The notes: generated by a model not told the origin, from the sequence alone. A stretch of 23,778 nt of DNA from an uncultured Clostridia bacterium (GCA_958436475.1 CAUBKG010000030.1:1-23778); one strand, 5' to 3'. Shown: positions 1 to 7,759, counted from the stretch's first letter. Numbers and translations: made by a program.

Positions 1-41
1 AAAAAATCCGGATTCCGGAAGCCTGAAAACAAGGCATAAAA

Positions 42-68
42 CCCCCTGCGAAAAGCGGGAGCAGGGGG
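42..68 (-). terminator. GC-rich hairpin, possible minus-strand terminator
   Basis: Perfect 8-bp arms CCCCCTGC (42-49) and GCAGGGGG (61-68) around an 11-nt loop. Read on the minus strand the stem is followed by TTTT, so it could end minus-strand transcription. There is no T-run on the plus side. No gene in the window clearly uses it. Confidence 0.35.
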
Positions 69-105
69 AAGAAAACTTTTCTGTTTGATTTGCATTCAAA
101 TGTTG

Positions 106-150
106 AGAAAGCCCGTGGCGGCCGGAAAAACTGCCACGGGCTTTCTTTTT
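106..150 (+). terminator. Rho-independent terminator of an upstream, unseen gene
   Basis: Fourteen-bp perfect stem, arms 106-119 and 133-146 (core GAAAGCCCGTGGC), 13-nt loop, then a T-rich tail through 150 and a second T6 run shortly after. The plus-strand orientation implies a gene ending to the left of the window. It forms the left part of the repeat also found at 18463-18679. Confidence 0.75.
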
Positions 151-290
151 GCATTTTTTGAATTCAACAGGAGGGTAACTCTGTTTTGCGCTGCGGAAAG
201 CGCTTTATAATTCGTGCCATGCAGGGACGTTTTCCGGGGTAGTGCGAAAGCCCTTTCAGCGGAAAGCCGCCTCGCCCTGGAGCCGGCTAA
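107..290 (+). repeat. Dispersed intergenic repeat, copy A
   Basis: This stretch aligns in the same orientation with 18463-18679. Shared landmarks, in order, are the terminator stem (GCCCGyGGC / CTGCCACGGGCTT), a T-run, TTCAA, ACAGGA, TCTGTTTT, ATGCA near GTTTTCCG, AGTGCG, CGGAAA and the identical 14-mer CTGGAGCCGGCTAA (277-290 here). The distance between landmarks differs by about 30 bp, so the copies are diverged. No ORF is preserved between them, which suggests a non-coding element, either a mobile miniature element or a structured 3' RNA. A TATAAT sits at 206-211 but has no good -35 and no gene behind it. Confidence 0.6.
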
Positions 291-302
291 GGCTTTCCGC
301 TG
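257..302 (-). terminator. Long inverted repeat just past the end of the minus-strand gene
   Basis: Perfect 12-bp arms CAGCGGAAAGCC (257-268) and GGCTTTCCGCTG (291-302), 22-nt loop. It begins 13 nt past the stop codon of the gene ending at 315 on the minus strand, so it probably protects or terminates that transcript. There is no U-tract, hence the low confidence as a true terminator. The right arm is not conserved in repeat copy B. Confidence 0.4.
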
Positions 303-314
303 CAATGCGAAGCT

Positions 315-752
315 TTAATCTTCCGGGCCGCTGTACGGCTCGAAGCGGCCGGGAAAGAGGGATTCTTCCACGATCCGGGCGCAGTCGATCACGCAGCCGG
401 TGCAGCTGCGGAGCTTTCCTCCGTTTTTGCGGAGCTCGCGGCAGAGCACGGTGGTATTCTTTTCGCGGAAGAGTTCAGCCATGGAACGGCCGAGCTGATA
501 TGTTTTGCGTTTGCTCATGGGGGCTTGCAGATTGCCGTCGCTGTTTTGGAGGCCGGCTAGCATCATCATGCCGCACACGCTCCCGCAGGTATCCATCATT
601 CCGGCGATGCCGAGGCCGTATGCCTCTGAGGACCGGAAGGCGGTTTCCTCATCCATGCCCAGCAGGTCGCAGTAGGTGCAGACGACTGCCTGGCAGCAGT
701 TATATCCATGTTTATGCTTTTCTGCAGCGATTGCTATACGGCTCGGTTCCAT
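315..752 (-). CDS. C_GCAxxG_C_C family protein
   Basis: A 145-residue Cys-rich soluble protein. The pattern GYNCCQAV (16-23), later TCGSVCG (55-61) and C117-x2-C120-x3-C124 near the C-terminus matches the C_GCAxxG_C_C family, whose members are thought to bind metal or redox centres; the molecular role of the family is not established. Ten cysteines are present (19, 20, 25, 28, 56, 60, 104, 117, 120, 124). The start at 752 is chosen because GGGAGGG lies 8 nt upstream on the minus strand and homology begins there; the open frame extends further up to 1025 but that part is low-complexity and unlike protein. It is a single gene, divergent from the LysM/GH18 gene. No signal peptide or membrane segment. 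Confidence 0.8.
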   Translation of the reverse strand: MEPSRIAIAAEKHKHGYNCCQAVVCTYCDLLGMDEETAFRSSEAYGLGIAGMMDTCGSVCGMMMLAGLQNSDGNLQAPMSKRKTYQLGRSMAELFREKNTTVLCRELRKNGGKLRSCTGCVIDCARIVEESLFPGRFEPYSGPED

Positions 753-1085
753 CAGGCAAACCCTCCCAATGTTGCCCCTTCCCGGCGGTTGCCGCGGTTT
801 CGCGCGAGCTGGTGAGGGCATCCGGTCAAGTATAAAAGAAGCCTTTTTCCGGAACGGTACATGAAGAAAATCCACAGGGCGGGGAGAGGCCAGCCACGGG
901 CGGCCGCGGGCTGTTCCTGCAAAATGGTTTCTTATCGCACCGCCTTTTTTTGGAGATGCCTTTTTGTATCGCCCGCGGCCCCGGGCACATATACTGAAGA
1001 CGGGCGGGATCGGGCGGCTTTCCAAAAGGCTCTATAGCGCCGTTCGCCGCCCCGTTACTTTTACCCAGGAAAGGGGCCGGTCAAT
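753..1085. other. Divergent intergenic region
   Basis: This 333-bp gap lies between the starts of two divergent genes. No convincing small gene is seen. On the minus strand a TATACT -10-like hexamer lies at about 835-840, without a good -35. On the plus strand CATATACT (988-995) resembles the CATA-type -10 of mother-cell sporulation sigma factors, which would suit the downstream spore-hydrolase-like gene, but I cannot find a matching -35. Both are guesses. Confidence 0.3.
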
Positions 1086-2363
1086 TTGATTATATACACG
1101 GTGAAGCCGGGCGATACGCTGTTTTCCATCGGGCGGCGGTATGAGATCTCCCCTGCGAAGGTCGCCAGAGACAACGCGCTCCGGTATCCCGACAGCCTCG
1201 TGCCGGGGCAGACGCTCGTGCTCATGACGGGAGACGTTTTTTACACCGTCCAGCCGGGCGATACCATTACATCCATCGCGCGGGCGTTCGAAGCGACGCC
1301 GCAGGCGGTCATAGAAGCAAATCCCGGGGTGAACCCCGAGCGGCTGCAGCCGGGCCAGGTGCTGCGCATCCGCGGAGGGCGGCGGATCAAACGAACCATC
1401 GATGTGAACGGCTATGCATTCCCCCAGATCAAAGGTACGGCGCTCCGGAACACCCTGCCGTATCTCACATATCTGAGCCCCTTCAGCCATCAGGTGCAGG
1501 AGGACGGCACCCTGCGCCCCATCGACGATATGCCGCTTGTGAGGGCCGCGCGCGGGGAACGGGTGGCCCCGCTGCTCACCATCACCAACATCAACGAAGA
1601 GGGCAGCTTCGACAGCGACCTTGCTCACGCGATCTTCACCGATCTGCGGGCACAGGAAACGCTCTTCCGCGAAGTGGTGGCGCAGCTGGAAAACAAGGGG
1701 TATTTTGGCCTCAATATCGACTTTGAATACATCTACCGGGGTGACCGGGAGCTTTACAATCAATTCATCCAGAGCGCGACGGAGGCCCTCCACCCGCTCG
1801 GGTATCTCGTTACTACGGCGGTGGCGCCCAAGGTGAGCGGGACCCAGCCGGGGCTCCTTTACGAAGGGCACGACTATGCCTTCCACGGGGCTACGGCCGA
1901 TTACGTGATCATTATGACGTATGAATGGGGATATACCTACGGGCCCCCGCAGGCGGTGGCGCCTATCGACCAGGTAAAGCGCGTGCTCGATTATGCGGTA
2001 TCCGTGATCCCCTCCCGAAAAATCCTGATGGGCGTGCCCAATTACGGCTACGACTGGACGCTTCCCTATGAACAGGGCACGCCTGCGCGCTCCCTTTCGA
2101 ATACCGCCGCCGTGAATCTCGCGGTGGAGCATAACGCCGAGATCCGGTTCGATGAGCAGTCGCAGTCGCCCTTCTTTTACTATACCGACGAGGACGGGAG
2201 ACAGCATGTGGTCTGGTTTGAGGACGCACGCAGCACGGAGGCGAGGCTGCGGCTCGTGGAGGAATATGACCTCGCCGGAGTCAGCTACTGGAACATCGGA
2301 ACCTTCTTTCCCCAGAACTGGCTGGTTCTGACCTCAATGTACAATGTAAATAAGGTTCTGTAA
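1086..2363 (+). CDS. LysM-LysM-GH18 protein, spore peptidoglycan hydrolase type
   Basis: A 425-residue protein with two LysM modules (about 4-47 and 52-95, each with YTVkPGDT) that bind peptidoglycan glycan strands, then a glycoside hydrolase 18 barrel (about 105-420). The catalytic strand reads GLNIDFE with E214 as predicted acid/base; MTYEW at 277-281 and the late W402 fit the GH18 active site. Architecture and length match the YaaH/SleL-like N-acetylglucosaminidases of spore cortex lysis and coat. As in those proteins there is no signal peptide, which fits mother-cell synthesis. The start is TTG at 1086 with GGAAAGGGG upstream; translation enters LysM within three residues. It stands alone, with a terminator about 135 nt past its stop. 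Whether it acts in germination or coat assembly cannot be told. Confidence 0.85.
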   Translation: MIIYTVKPGDTLFSIGRRYEISPAKVARDNALRYPDSLVPGQTLVLMTGDVFYTVQPGDTITSIARAFEATPQAVIEANPGVNPERLQPGQVLRIRGGRRIKRTIDVNGYAFPQIKGTALRNTLPYLTYLSPFSHQVQEDGTLRPIDDMPLVRAARGERVAPLLTITNINEEGSFDSDLAHAIFTDLRAQETLFREVVAQLENKGYFGLNIDFEYIYRGDRELYNQFIQSATEALHPLGYLVTTAVAPKVSGTQPGLLYEGHDYAFHGATADYVIIMTYEWGYTYGPPQAVAPIDQVKRVLDYAVSVIPSRKILMGVPNYGYDWTLPYEQGTPARSLSNTAAVNLAVEHNAEIRFDEQSQSPFFYYTDEDGRQHVVWFEDARSTEARLRLVEEYDLAGVSYWNIGTFFPQNWLVLTSMYNVNKVL

Positions 2364-2497
2364 GCTTTTATGTGGTCAAATCCTCCAAATAAAACGCATA
2401 AAGTTTGTTCGTGTTTTTGGAAAAAAGGACGACAGACGTCCGGCCCGCCTGAGAGAAGGGCTGCCGGGTTTTGTTCCAAAAGAGAATAATATGTGGA

Positions 2498-2544
2498 AAA
2501 CCCGTGGAACGCCTGAAGCAGCGGCGTTTGCGGGTTTTTTTGTT
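2498..2544 (+). terminator. Rho-independent terminator before nrdD
   Basis: Two-part stem: AAACCCG (2498-2504) pairs with CGGGTTT (2531-2537), and inside it AACGCC pairs with GGCGTT (2523-2528). It runs into a T7 tract and then GTTT. It separates the LysM/GH18 transcript from the nrd promoter. Confidence 0.85.
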
Positions 2545-2549
2545 TGATA

Positions 2550-2597
2550 TCATAAGATGTTGTGATGGCTATTGACTTGAATCACAAGATATTGTAT
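2550..2597 (+). promoter_or_regulatory. Tandem NrdR boxes
   Basis: Two 16-bp boxes, TCATAAGATGTTGTGA (2550-2565) and TCACAAGATATTGTAT (2582-2597), resemble the NrdR consensus ACACwATATwTwGTGT; by eye about 11 and 13 of 16 positions agree. Their starts are 32 bp apart, about three helical turns, the spacing known for cooperative NrdR binding. The second box overlaps the promoter spacer and -10. NrdR is the ATP/dATP-sensing repressor of ribonucleotide reductase genes, so nrdDG here should be repressed when dATP is high. The nrdR gene is not in the window. Confidence 0.85.
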
Positions 2598-2600
2598 TAT
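2572..2600 (+). promoter_or_regulatory. Sigma-A type promoter of nrdDG
   Basis: TTGACT (2572-2577), 17-bp spacer, TATTAT (2595-2600). It sits about 55 bp before the nrdD start, with a NrdR box across its spacer and -10 and another just upstream of the -35. Confidence 0.85.
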
Positions 2601-2654
2601 GATTTTCGAAATCAAGTCCTCCGGGACACAAAATATGGAGGGAGACGATAGAAA

Positions 2655-4751
2655 ATGATCGAGAGCATCCGCAAGAGAAACGGCGAGGTCGTACCGTTTC
2701 ATCAGGAAAAAATCACGTGGGCCATCTTCCGCGCCGCCACCGCCGTGGGCGGGGACGACTGGGAAAAAGCCGAAGACCTGAGCCGGCAGGTCGTCCAGTT
2801 CGCCGCCGGCAAGCTGGACGGCACGGTGGCCGATGTGGAAGCCATTCAGGACCTCGTGGAAAAGGTCCTGATCGAAAACGGGCACGCCCGCACCGCTAAG
2901 GCCTTCATCCTTTACCGCGAGAAAAGGCGCAGCGCGCGCGAATCCAACGCCCTCATCGGCGCGACCATTGAGATGTTCTCGAACTACATGGGCGATATGG
3001 ACTGGCGCATCAAGGAAAACGCCAATGCGCAGAAGTCCATCAACGGTATGAACAATTACATCCGCGAGACCTTCACGAAGCAATACTGGCTGCATGAGGT
3101 GTATCCGGAAGAAATCCGGAACGCCCACCTTTCAGGCGATATCCATCTGCACGACCTCGGCTTCTTTGGGCCCTACTGCGCGGGATGGGATCTGAAGCAG
3201 CTCCTCATGCAGGGCTTCGGCGGCGTGCCGGGCAAGGTGGAATCCAAGCCCGCAAAGCATCTGCGCGCGTTCCTCGGCCAGATCGTCAATTCCACCTTTA
3301 CCACCCAGGGCGAAACCGCCGGCGCACAGGCATGGTCTTCCTTCGATACCTACTGCGCTCCCTTCATCCGGTACGATAACCTCGATTACCAGACGGTCAA
3401 GCAGGCGCTTCAGGAATTCATCTTCAATCTCAACGTGCCCACCCGCGTCGGATTCCAGTGCCCCTTCTCGAACCTCACGTTTGATATCGTGGTGCCGCAT
3501 ACCCTGAAGGACCAGAACGTGATCATCGGCGGCGAGATGAAGGAAGAGACCTACGGCGATTTCCAGGCGGAAATGGATATGCTCAACAAGGCATTCTGCG
3601 ATGTGATGATGGAGGGCGATAAAAAAGGACGCGTGTTCACCTTCCCTATCCCGACCATCAACGTCACGAAGGATTTCGACTGGAACAGCCCGGTCGTGGA
3701 TAAATTTATGGAGATCACCTGCAAATACGGCATCCCGTATTTTTCAAACTACGTGAACTCCGACCTTTCGCCGGAGGACGCGCTCTCCATGTGCTGCCGC
3801 CTGCGGCTCGATACGAGCGAGCTGCGCAAGCGCGGAGGGGGGCTCTTCGGCTCCAACCCGCTTACCGGCTCCATCGGCGTCGTTACCATCAACCTGCCGC
3901 GCATCGCCTTCCTCGCCCGCAGCGAATCCGAATTCAGGGGGCGCCTCTGGAAGATGATGCAGATCGCAAAAAACAGCCTCGAAATCAAGCGCAAGACCAT
4001 CGAGGAGCAGACCGAGCGGGGCATGTATCCCTATTCTGCCGGTTACCTCAAAAATGTGAAGCAGCGCACCGGAAGCTACTGGTTTAACCATTTCAACACC
4101 ATCGGCCTCATCGGCATGAACGAGGCCTGCCTCAACTTCCTCGGCAAGGATCTCACCACCCCCGAGGGCCAGAGGTTCGCGAACGATGTGCTCGATTACA
4201 TGCGCGGTATCATCACCGAGTTCCAACAGGAAACGGGGCATGTATACAACCTCGAGGCAACCCCGGCCGAGGGCACGAGCTACAGCCTCGCGAGGCTCGA
4301 TAAGGAAAAGTATCCGGAAATTATCACGGCGGGGGAAAACGCGCCCTATTATACGAATTCCTCCCAGCTTCCCGTCGGCTTTACCGACGATATCTTCGAA
4401 ACCCTCGACCTGCAGGACGACCTGCAGTGCAAATACACCGGCGGCACCGTGCTGCACCTGTATCTGGGCGAGCAGATCCATGATATCGAAGTGGCGAAGA
4501 CGCTTCTTCGCAAGGTGTTCCACAACTACCGCCTGCCTTACGTTTCGCTCACCCCGACCTTCTCGGTCTGCCCGGAGCACGGGTACCTGAACGGCGAAGT
4601 GTACGAATGCCCCGACTGCGGCGCACAGACGGAAGTGTGGAGCCGCGTGGTCGGTTACCTGCGCCCGGTGCAGAATTACCATAAGGGCAAGCAGGAGGAA
4701 TACCGCCAGCGCAGGAAGTATGCCATCAAAAAGGACGAGCTGGCCGTATGA
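2655..4751 (+). CDS. nrdD: Anaerobic (class III) ribonucleoside-triphosphate reductase
   Basis: A 698-residue enzyme, full length for the family, that reduces ribonucleoside triphosphates to deoxy forms in anaerobes with a glycyl radical. Residues 1-95 form an ATP-cone, the allosteric dATP/ATP site. The core has a cysteine in PYCAGW (C175) and the MCCRL finger loop (C380, C381), whose cysteine is expected to carry the thiyl radical. Near the end a zinc knot uses C639, H642, C652 and C655 (CPEHG...CPDCG), then the glycyl radical loop RVVGYLRP with G667 as radical site. The ATG at 2655 follows GGAGGGAGA. It overlaps nrdG by 4 nt (ATGA), implying coupled translation. Reductant choice (formate or thioredoxin) is not decided by the residues I can read. 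Confidence 0.98.
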   Translation: MIESIRKRNGEVVPFHQEKITWAIFRAATAVGGDDWEKAEDLSRQVVQFAAGKLDGTVADVEAIQDLVEKVLIENGHARTAKAFILYREKRRSARESNALIGATIEMFSNYMGDMDWRIKENANAQKSINGMNNYIRETFTKQYWLHEVYPEEIRNAHLSGDIHLHDLGFFGPYCAGWDLKQLLMQGFGGVPGKVESKPAKHLRAFLGQIVNSTFTTQGETAGAQAWSSFDTYCAPFIRYDNLDYQTVKQALQEFIFNLNVPTRVGFQCPFSNLTFDIVVPHTLKDQNVIIGGEMKEETYGDFQAEMDMLNKAFCDVMMEGDKKGRVFTFPIPTINVTKDFDWNSPVVDKFMEITCKYGIPYFSNYVNSDLSPEDALSMCCRLRLDTSELRKRGGGLFGSNPLTGSIGVVTINLPRIAFLARSESEFRGRLWKMMQIAKNSLEIKRKTIEEQTERGMYPYSAGYLKNVKQRTGSYWFNHFNTIGLIGMNEACLNFLGKDLTTPEGQRFANDVLDYMRGIITEFQQETGHVYNLEATPAEGTSYSLARLDKEKYPEIITAGENAPYYTNSSQLPVGFTDDIFETLDLQDDLQCKYTGGTVLHLYLGEQIHDIEVAKTLLRKVFHNYRLPYVSLTPTFSVCPEHGYLNGEVYECPDCGAQTEVWSRVVGYLRPVQNYHKGKQEEYRQRRKYAIKKDELAV

Positions 4752-5434
4752 ACATCGCGGGAATCCAGCGCACGAGCACCATCGATTTTCCCGGAACGCT
4801 CGCCTGCGTGCTTTTCACCCGCGGGTGTGATATGAACTGCTTTTACTGCCACAACCGCGAGCTTCTCATGCCAGGAGAAGATCTTCCGGCAGCGGAGGTG
4901 CATTCCTTCCTCGAAAAGCGCCGCGGCCTTTTGGAGGGCGTGGTGGTGAGCGGGGGAGAACCCACTCTCCAGCCCGATCTCGCGGGCTTTCTGAAGCTGC
5001 TGCGGGATATGGGGTACAAGGTAAAGCTCGATACCAACGGCCGGCGGCCGGAGGTGATATACCGGTTGTGCACGGAAGGGCTTCTCGATTACTGCGCGGT
5101 GGACTGGAAGGCGCCGGAAGAGGATTACGGTAGCGTGTGCGCCTGTGCGGACGGCTTCGAAAAGGCGCGGCAGACTCTTCGGATCCTGCAGGAAAGCGGG
5201 GTCGAATACGAGGCGCGCACCACCCTTTACCCGGGGTTTACCCTCCCGGAGCTGCTTTCCCTCGCCGCCGCGCTGCCGCCTTTGCCGCGCTACCGGCTGA
5301 ACTTTTTCCGCATGCCGGAAAGCTACTGTGCCGAGGACGAAATGCGCCTGCGGAAAAGGGCCCTTTCCCCCGGCGAAGTGAAGGCCTTTCTGCCGGAGCT
5401 CAAGAAGCGCCAGCCGAATGTGATTTTGCCATAA
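4748..5434 (+). CDS. nrdG: Anaerobic ribonucleotide reductase activating protein, radical SAM
   Basis: A 228-residue radical SAM enzyme. The cluster motif is C27-x3-C31-x2-C34 (GCDMNCFYC), which holds a 4Fe-4S cluster, and the SAM-binding GGEP lies at 69-72. It cleaves S-adenosylmethionine to a deoxyadenosyl radical that abstracts hydrogen from G667 of NrdD. The start TIDFPG near residue 11 and the overall length match the longer NrdG-type activases found next to nrdD in Clostridia. The gene begins inside the nrdD stop codon. The next gene, a thioredoxin, starts 52 nt downstream with no strong terminator between them, so co-transcription is likely. Confidence 0.95.
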   Translation: MNIAGIQRTSTIDFPGTLACVLFTRGCDMNCFYCHNRELLMPGEDLPAAEVHSFLEKRRGLLEGVVVSGGEPTLQPDLAGFLKLLRDMGYKVKLDTNGRRPEVIYRLCTEGLLDYCAVDWKAPEEDYGSVCACADGFEKARQTLRILQESGVEYEARTTLYPGFTLPELLSLAAALPPLPRYRLNFFRMPESYCAEDEMRLRKRALSPGEVKAFLPELKKRQPNVILP

Positions 5435-5486
5435 AAAACGGGATCCGGTGTGGATTCGGCTCCCATTGCCAAAAGGAGGCTTTTTT

Positions 5487-5789
5487 ATGCCGGTAATAGA
5501 ATGTAACAAAGAAAACCGGGAGGAGAGGCTGCGGCAGGGAACCGTGCTTCTCGATTTCTGGGCGCCGTGGTGCGGCGTGTGCAGGATGATGGAGCCGGTG
5601 GTAGCCGCCGCCGCAGAGGAAACGGGTGCGGCTGTGATTCGCGTGAACGCGGAGGAAGAGCCGGAACTCGCCGAACGGTACGGCGTGATGACCCTTCCCG
5701 CCTTCGTCCTGCTGAAGAACGGGGAAAAGGCCGCCTTTGCCTCGGGCGCGAAAACGAAGCAGGCTCTCATCGCCCTGCTCGATTCTTAA
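5487..5789 (+). CDS. Small thioredoxin-family protein with CGVC active site
   Basis: A 100-residue single-domain thioredoxin fold. The active site WCGVC has redox cysteines C29 and C32, with valine where classical thioredoxin has proline; the cis-proline is P71 in MTLPAF. The start at 5487 is fixed by AAAAGGAGG 7 nt upstream; an earlier in-frame start at 5448 lacks a ribosome site. It should reduce protein disulfides in the cytoplasm, as no signal peptide is present. Lying directly after nrdDG, it may supply electrons to NrdD, since some NrdD subtypes use thioredoxin rather than formate; this is inference from position. A general thioredoxin role is equally possible. Confidence 0.88.
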   Translation: MPVIECNKENREERLRQGTVLLDFWAPWCGVCRMMEPVVAAAAEETGAAVIRVNAEEEPELAERYGVMTLPAFVLLKNGEKAAFASGAKTKQALIALLDS

Positions 5790-5840
5790 AGCCTGGTACC
5801 GGAGGGAGCCGCGGACGGGGTTATTGTGGAGGGGAAGAAA

Positions 5841-6410
5841 ATGCGGAGCATTTTTATCGGTTTTTTGCTGATTTTTCTGGATTTCAATTTTAACATTGGA
5901 GAAAGCACGATCGGCCTCATTCCCGATTTTATCGGATATATCCTTCTGGTGCAGGGCCTCAGGGAAATGGAGCCGGAAAGCGCGCGGTTTGCGCAGGCAC
6001 GCCCCTTTGCCGTCGGCACGGGGATCTATTCGGCGATCACCTATGCTCTCGACCTGTTCGGTGTTACGAATCAGCTCGGCGGGCTGGGGATTGCCCTCGG
6101 CTTTCTTTACACCATCGTTTCCCTCTGCCTTGCCTGGCTTGTGGTGAAGGGCGTACAGGAGGCGGAGCAGCGCAGACGTACCGATCTGAACGGCCATAGC
6201 CTTTGGACCGCCTGGCTTTTGATGGCGGTGTTCCAGCTGATATCGTATGTTTTTCTGTTCATCCCCGTGCTGGTGCTTGTAGGCATACTCGCGAGCTTCG
6301 TGATATCCATCGTGTTCCTCGTGGCGCTCCATACGGCGAAGAACCGCTATGCCGAGCTGCCGCCCCTGCCGGCGGCGGAGTGCCGGGAACCGGAGCGGGA
6401 GGAAGAATAG
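5841..6410 (+). CDS. Uncharacterised multi-pass membrane protein
   Basis: A 189-residue hydrophobic protein with about five or six membrane segments (approximately 1-13, 25-40, 56-74, 80-103, 120-141, 142-165) and a short acidic tail after 170. The first loop carries IGLIPDFIGYIL (24-35), a sequence style I associate with small Bacillota membrane proteins of unknown role; I cannot name a function. The ATG at 5841 is chosen because GGAGGGG (5828-5834) sits 6 nt upstream; the GTG at 5826 would overlap that site. It follows the thioredoxin gene by 51 nt on the same strand and may be the last gene of the nrd transcript. A hairpin follows directly. Confidence 0.75.
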   Translation: MRSIFIGFLLIFLDFNFNIGESTIGLIPDFIGYILLVQGLREMEPESARFAQARPFAVGTGIYSAITYALDLFGVTNQLGGLGIALGFLYTIVSLCLAWLVVKGVQEAEQRRRTDLNGHSLWTAWLLMAVFQLISYVFLFIPVLVLVGILASFVISIVFLVALHTAKNRYAELPPLPAAECREPEREEE

Positions 6411-6443
6411 GCCCCTCAGAAAAACCGGGGAGGGGCGGCCTTT
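6411..6443 (+). terminator. Hairpin directly after the membrane protein gene
   Basis: GCCCCTC (6411-6417) pairs with GAGGGGC (6430-6436), followed by GGCCTTT. The stem is strong but the T-run is only three bases, so termination may be partial. Confidence 0.5.
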
Positions 6444-6499
6444 GCAGAGCGGCAACGAAGTCCGGCAATGCAAAATCTGCGGTATCCAAAAAACAACGG

Positions 6500-6540
6500 C
6501 CCACTATGGATGCTTTTTCACGGAAAGTATCCATAGTGGG
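6500..6540 (-). terminator. Perfect 12-bp inverted repeat, likely minus-strand terminator
   Basis: CCCACTATGGAT (6500-6511) and ATCCATAGTGGG (6529-6540) are exact complements with a 17-nt loop that can pair four more bases (CTTT/AAAG). On the minus strand the stem is followed by CCGTTGTTTTTT, a U-rich tail, so it can end the transcript of the gene whose stop is at 6658. On the plus strand only GTTAT follows. The rest of 6541-6657 shows nothing I can name. Confidence 0.6.
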
Positions 6541-6657
6541 TTATCTGCTTTCTGTATCGGTTTTGCTTTGGGCGGCACCGCGCCCGGCGGGGCGCTCACG
6601 GGCTGCCGGCTAAAGGCGCGGCGGGCCCTGATTCCGGCCTGCTGCGGTTTTGCGGGG

Positions 6658-7611
6658 TCAAGTGTTTTCCACCACCAGCGCGCGCAGATAGGGCGGGGCG
6701 GAAAAATCGCCGATGATGTATACCGTAACCATGGAATTGCGGGCGATATCCACGGAGAAGGTGAGAATGGGCGGGATATCCCCATAGCCGGGGATATAGC
6801 CTTCGCTTACCGGGCGGGGGGCCGAATCGAGCGTTTCGATTTCTTCGAGCGGCATGGGCGTGGCGGGAGTGGGAATGAGAAAAAATTCATACTCCCGCGG
6901 AAGGACCCGTTTGGACCGGGTCACTTCCTTGAAGTGCACGTCTGTGAACACGACGCGCCCGTCCTGGAGCACGAGATCGAGGGGCGGGCTGTTGTAGGAA
7001 AGGCCCACCATGCGGAAGCAGGAGAAGGGGGTGGGAGAGGTGCGGCACCAGTTGTCTGAAACCGGGACGATCTCGATGCCGTTCGGGCTGTTGACGATCG
7101 CCAGCGTGAGCGTCTCGTTTTCGATAAAGGGAAAGGACTGCCGGAACACGATCCGCCGGGGAAGGCTTCGGGTCATGATGGTGATCGTCCGGAAGCCCTC
7201 GGGAACATATTCATACCCAGAAAGCGTGCCATACGCGAGATCCATCGCATATACCCGCGAGCCGACCGAGATCGAAAACGTGGGGTAATTTGCCGCCGCG
7301 TGGAGAAAGCGGATGCGCGCATAGCCGAGGTCGGGAAGAAGCGCGCCGTCTTCGGTGCCTGTGCCAGGCCCTGGATAGACCGGAACGCCCGGCTCGGGCG
7401 CGATGGGGAAAACGGGGGTGTTTTCATCCGGTGCTTCCATGTCCGGTCCGGGAGAAACCGGGAACCCCCACTCGGGCGCGATGGGAAACACAGGGAAATG
7501 TTCTCCCGTTTCGGGCGAGAAGGGAAAGCCCGGAGCCATATCCTGCAGCGGTATATCGGAATCCGAAGCTCCGGCCTGCGCCGGGGCGTATATTTGATTA
7601 CTATCATCCAT
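6658..7611 (-). CDS. DUF4397-domain protein with proline-rich repeats
   Basis: A 317-residue protein. Residues 98-180 (ARIRFLHAAANYP...LAYG...VPEGF) match the DUF4397 beta-sandwich, and 200-245 (MVGLSYNSPPLDLVL...) looks like a second, diverged copy. Residues 1-95 are acidic and proline-rich, with the octet PVFPIAPE at 40-47 and again at 66-73. DUF4397 proteins are usually exported surface proteins, but this one starts MDDSNQ with no signal peptide or membrane segment, so its location is unclear; a spore or cytoplasmic site is conceivable. The start at 7611 is chosen for AGAAAGGA about 10 nt upstream; the open frame to 7818 crosses the divergent promoter region and is not protein-like. Stand-alone gene with a hairpin terminator downstream. 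Function unknown. Confidence 0.8.
   Translation of the reverse strand: MDDSNQIYAPAQAGASDSDIPLQDMAPGFPFSPETGEHFPVFPIAPEWGFPVSPGPDMEAPDENTPVFPIAPEPGVPVYPGPGTGTEDGALLPDLGYARIRFLHAAANYPTFSISVGSRVYAMDLAYGTLSGYEYVPEGFRTITIMTRSLPRRIVFRQSFPFIENETLTLAIVNSPNGIEIVPVSDNWCRTSPTPFSCFRMVGLSYNSPPLDLVLQDGRVVFTDVHFKEVTRSKRVLPREYEFFLIPTPATPMPLEEIETLDSAPRPVSEGYIPGYGDIPPILTFSVDIARNSMVTVYIIGDFSAPPYLRALVVENT
7348..7497 (-). repeat. Tandem repeat coding the proline-rich head
   Basis: Two units of about 78 and 72 bp (7420-7497 and 7348-7419) encode residues 39-64 and 65-88. Both begin with PVFPIAPE and continue G-[FV]-PV-x-PGP. The DNA is similar too (TCGGGCGCGATGGG occurs in both), which suggests a fairly recent duplication. 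Confidence 0.7.
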
Positions 7612-7759
7612 GGTGTATTTGTCCTTTCTGTATGTTTGGCATTTGCCGGAAGGCTTGATTTGGTCCCGGGAGGTATGTATTTCCGGGGCTACTACACTAT
7701 ATGGATTTTTCTCCGCATTTGATACTTGAGGACGGGCCTGCACATCCGCAGAATAACGC

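Noticed and set aside
42..150. Possible CRISPR-like or REP array from the two adjacent hairpins at the left end
   Set aside because: The two hairpins are unrelated in sequence and there is no regular spacer structure.
1032..2207. 391-codon minus-strand open frame opposite the LysM/GH18 gene
   Set aside because: Shadow of the GH18 coding region; no motif and no ribosome site.
3744..4682. 312-codon minus-strand frame opposite nrdD
   Set aside because: Shadow of a strongly conserved gene with its catalytic and zinc motifs on the plus strand.
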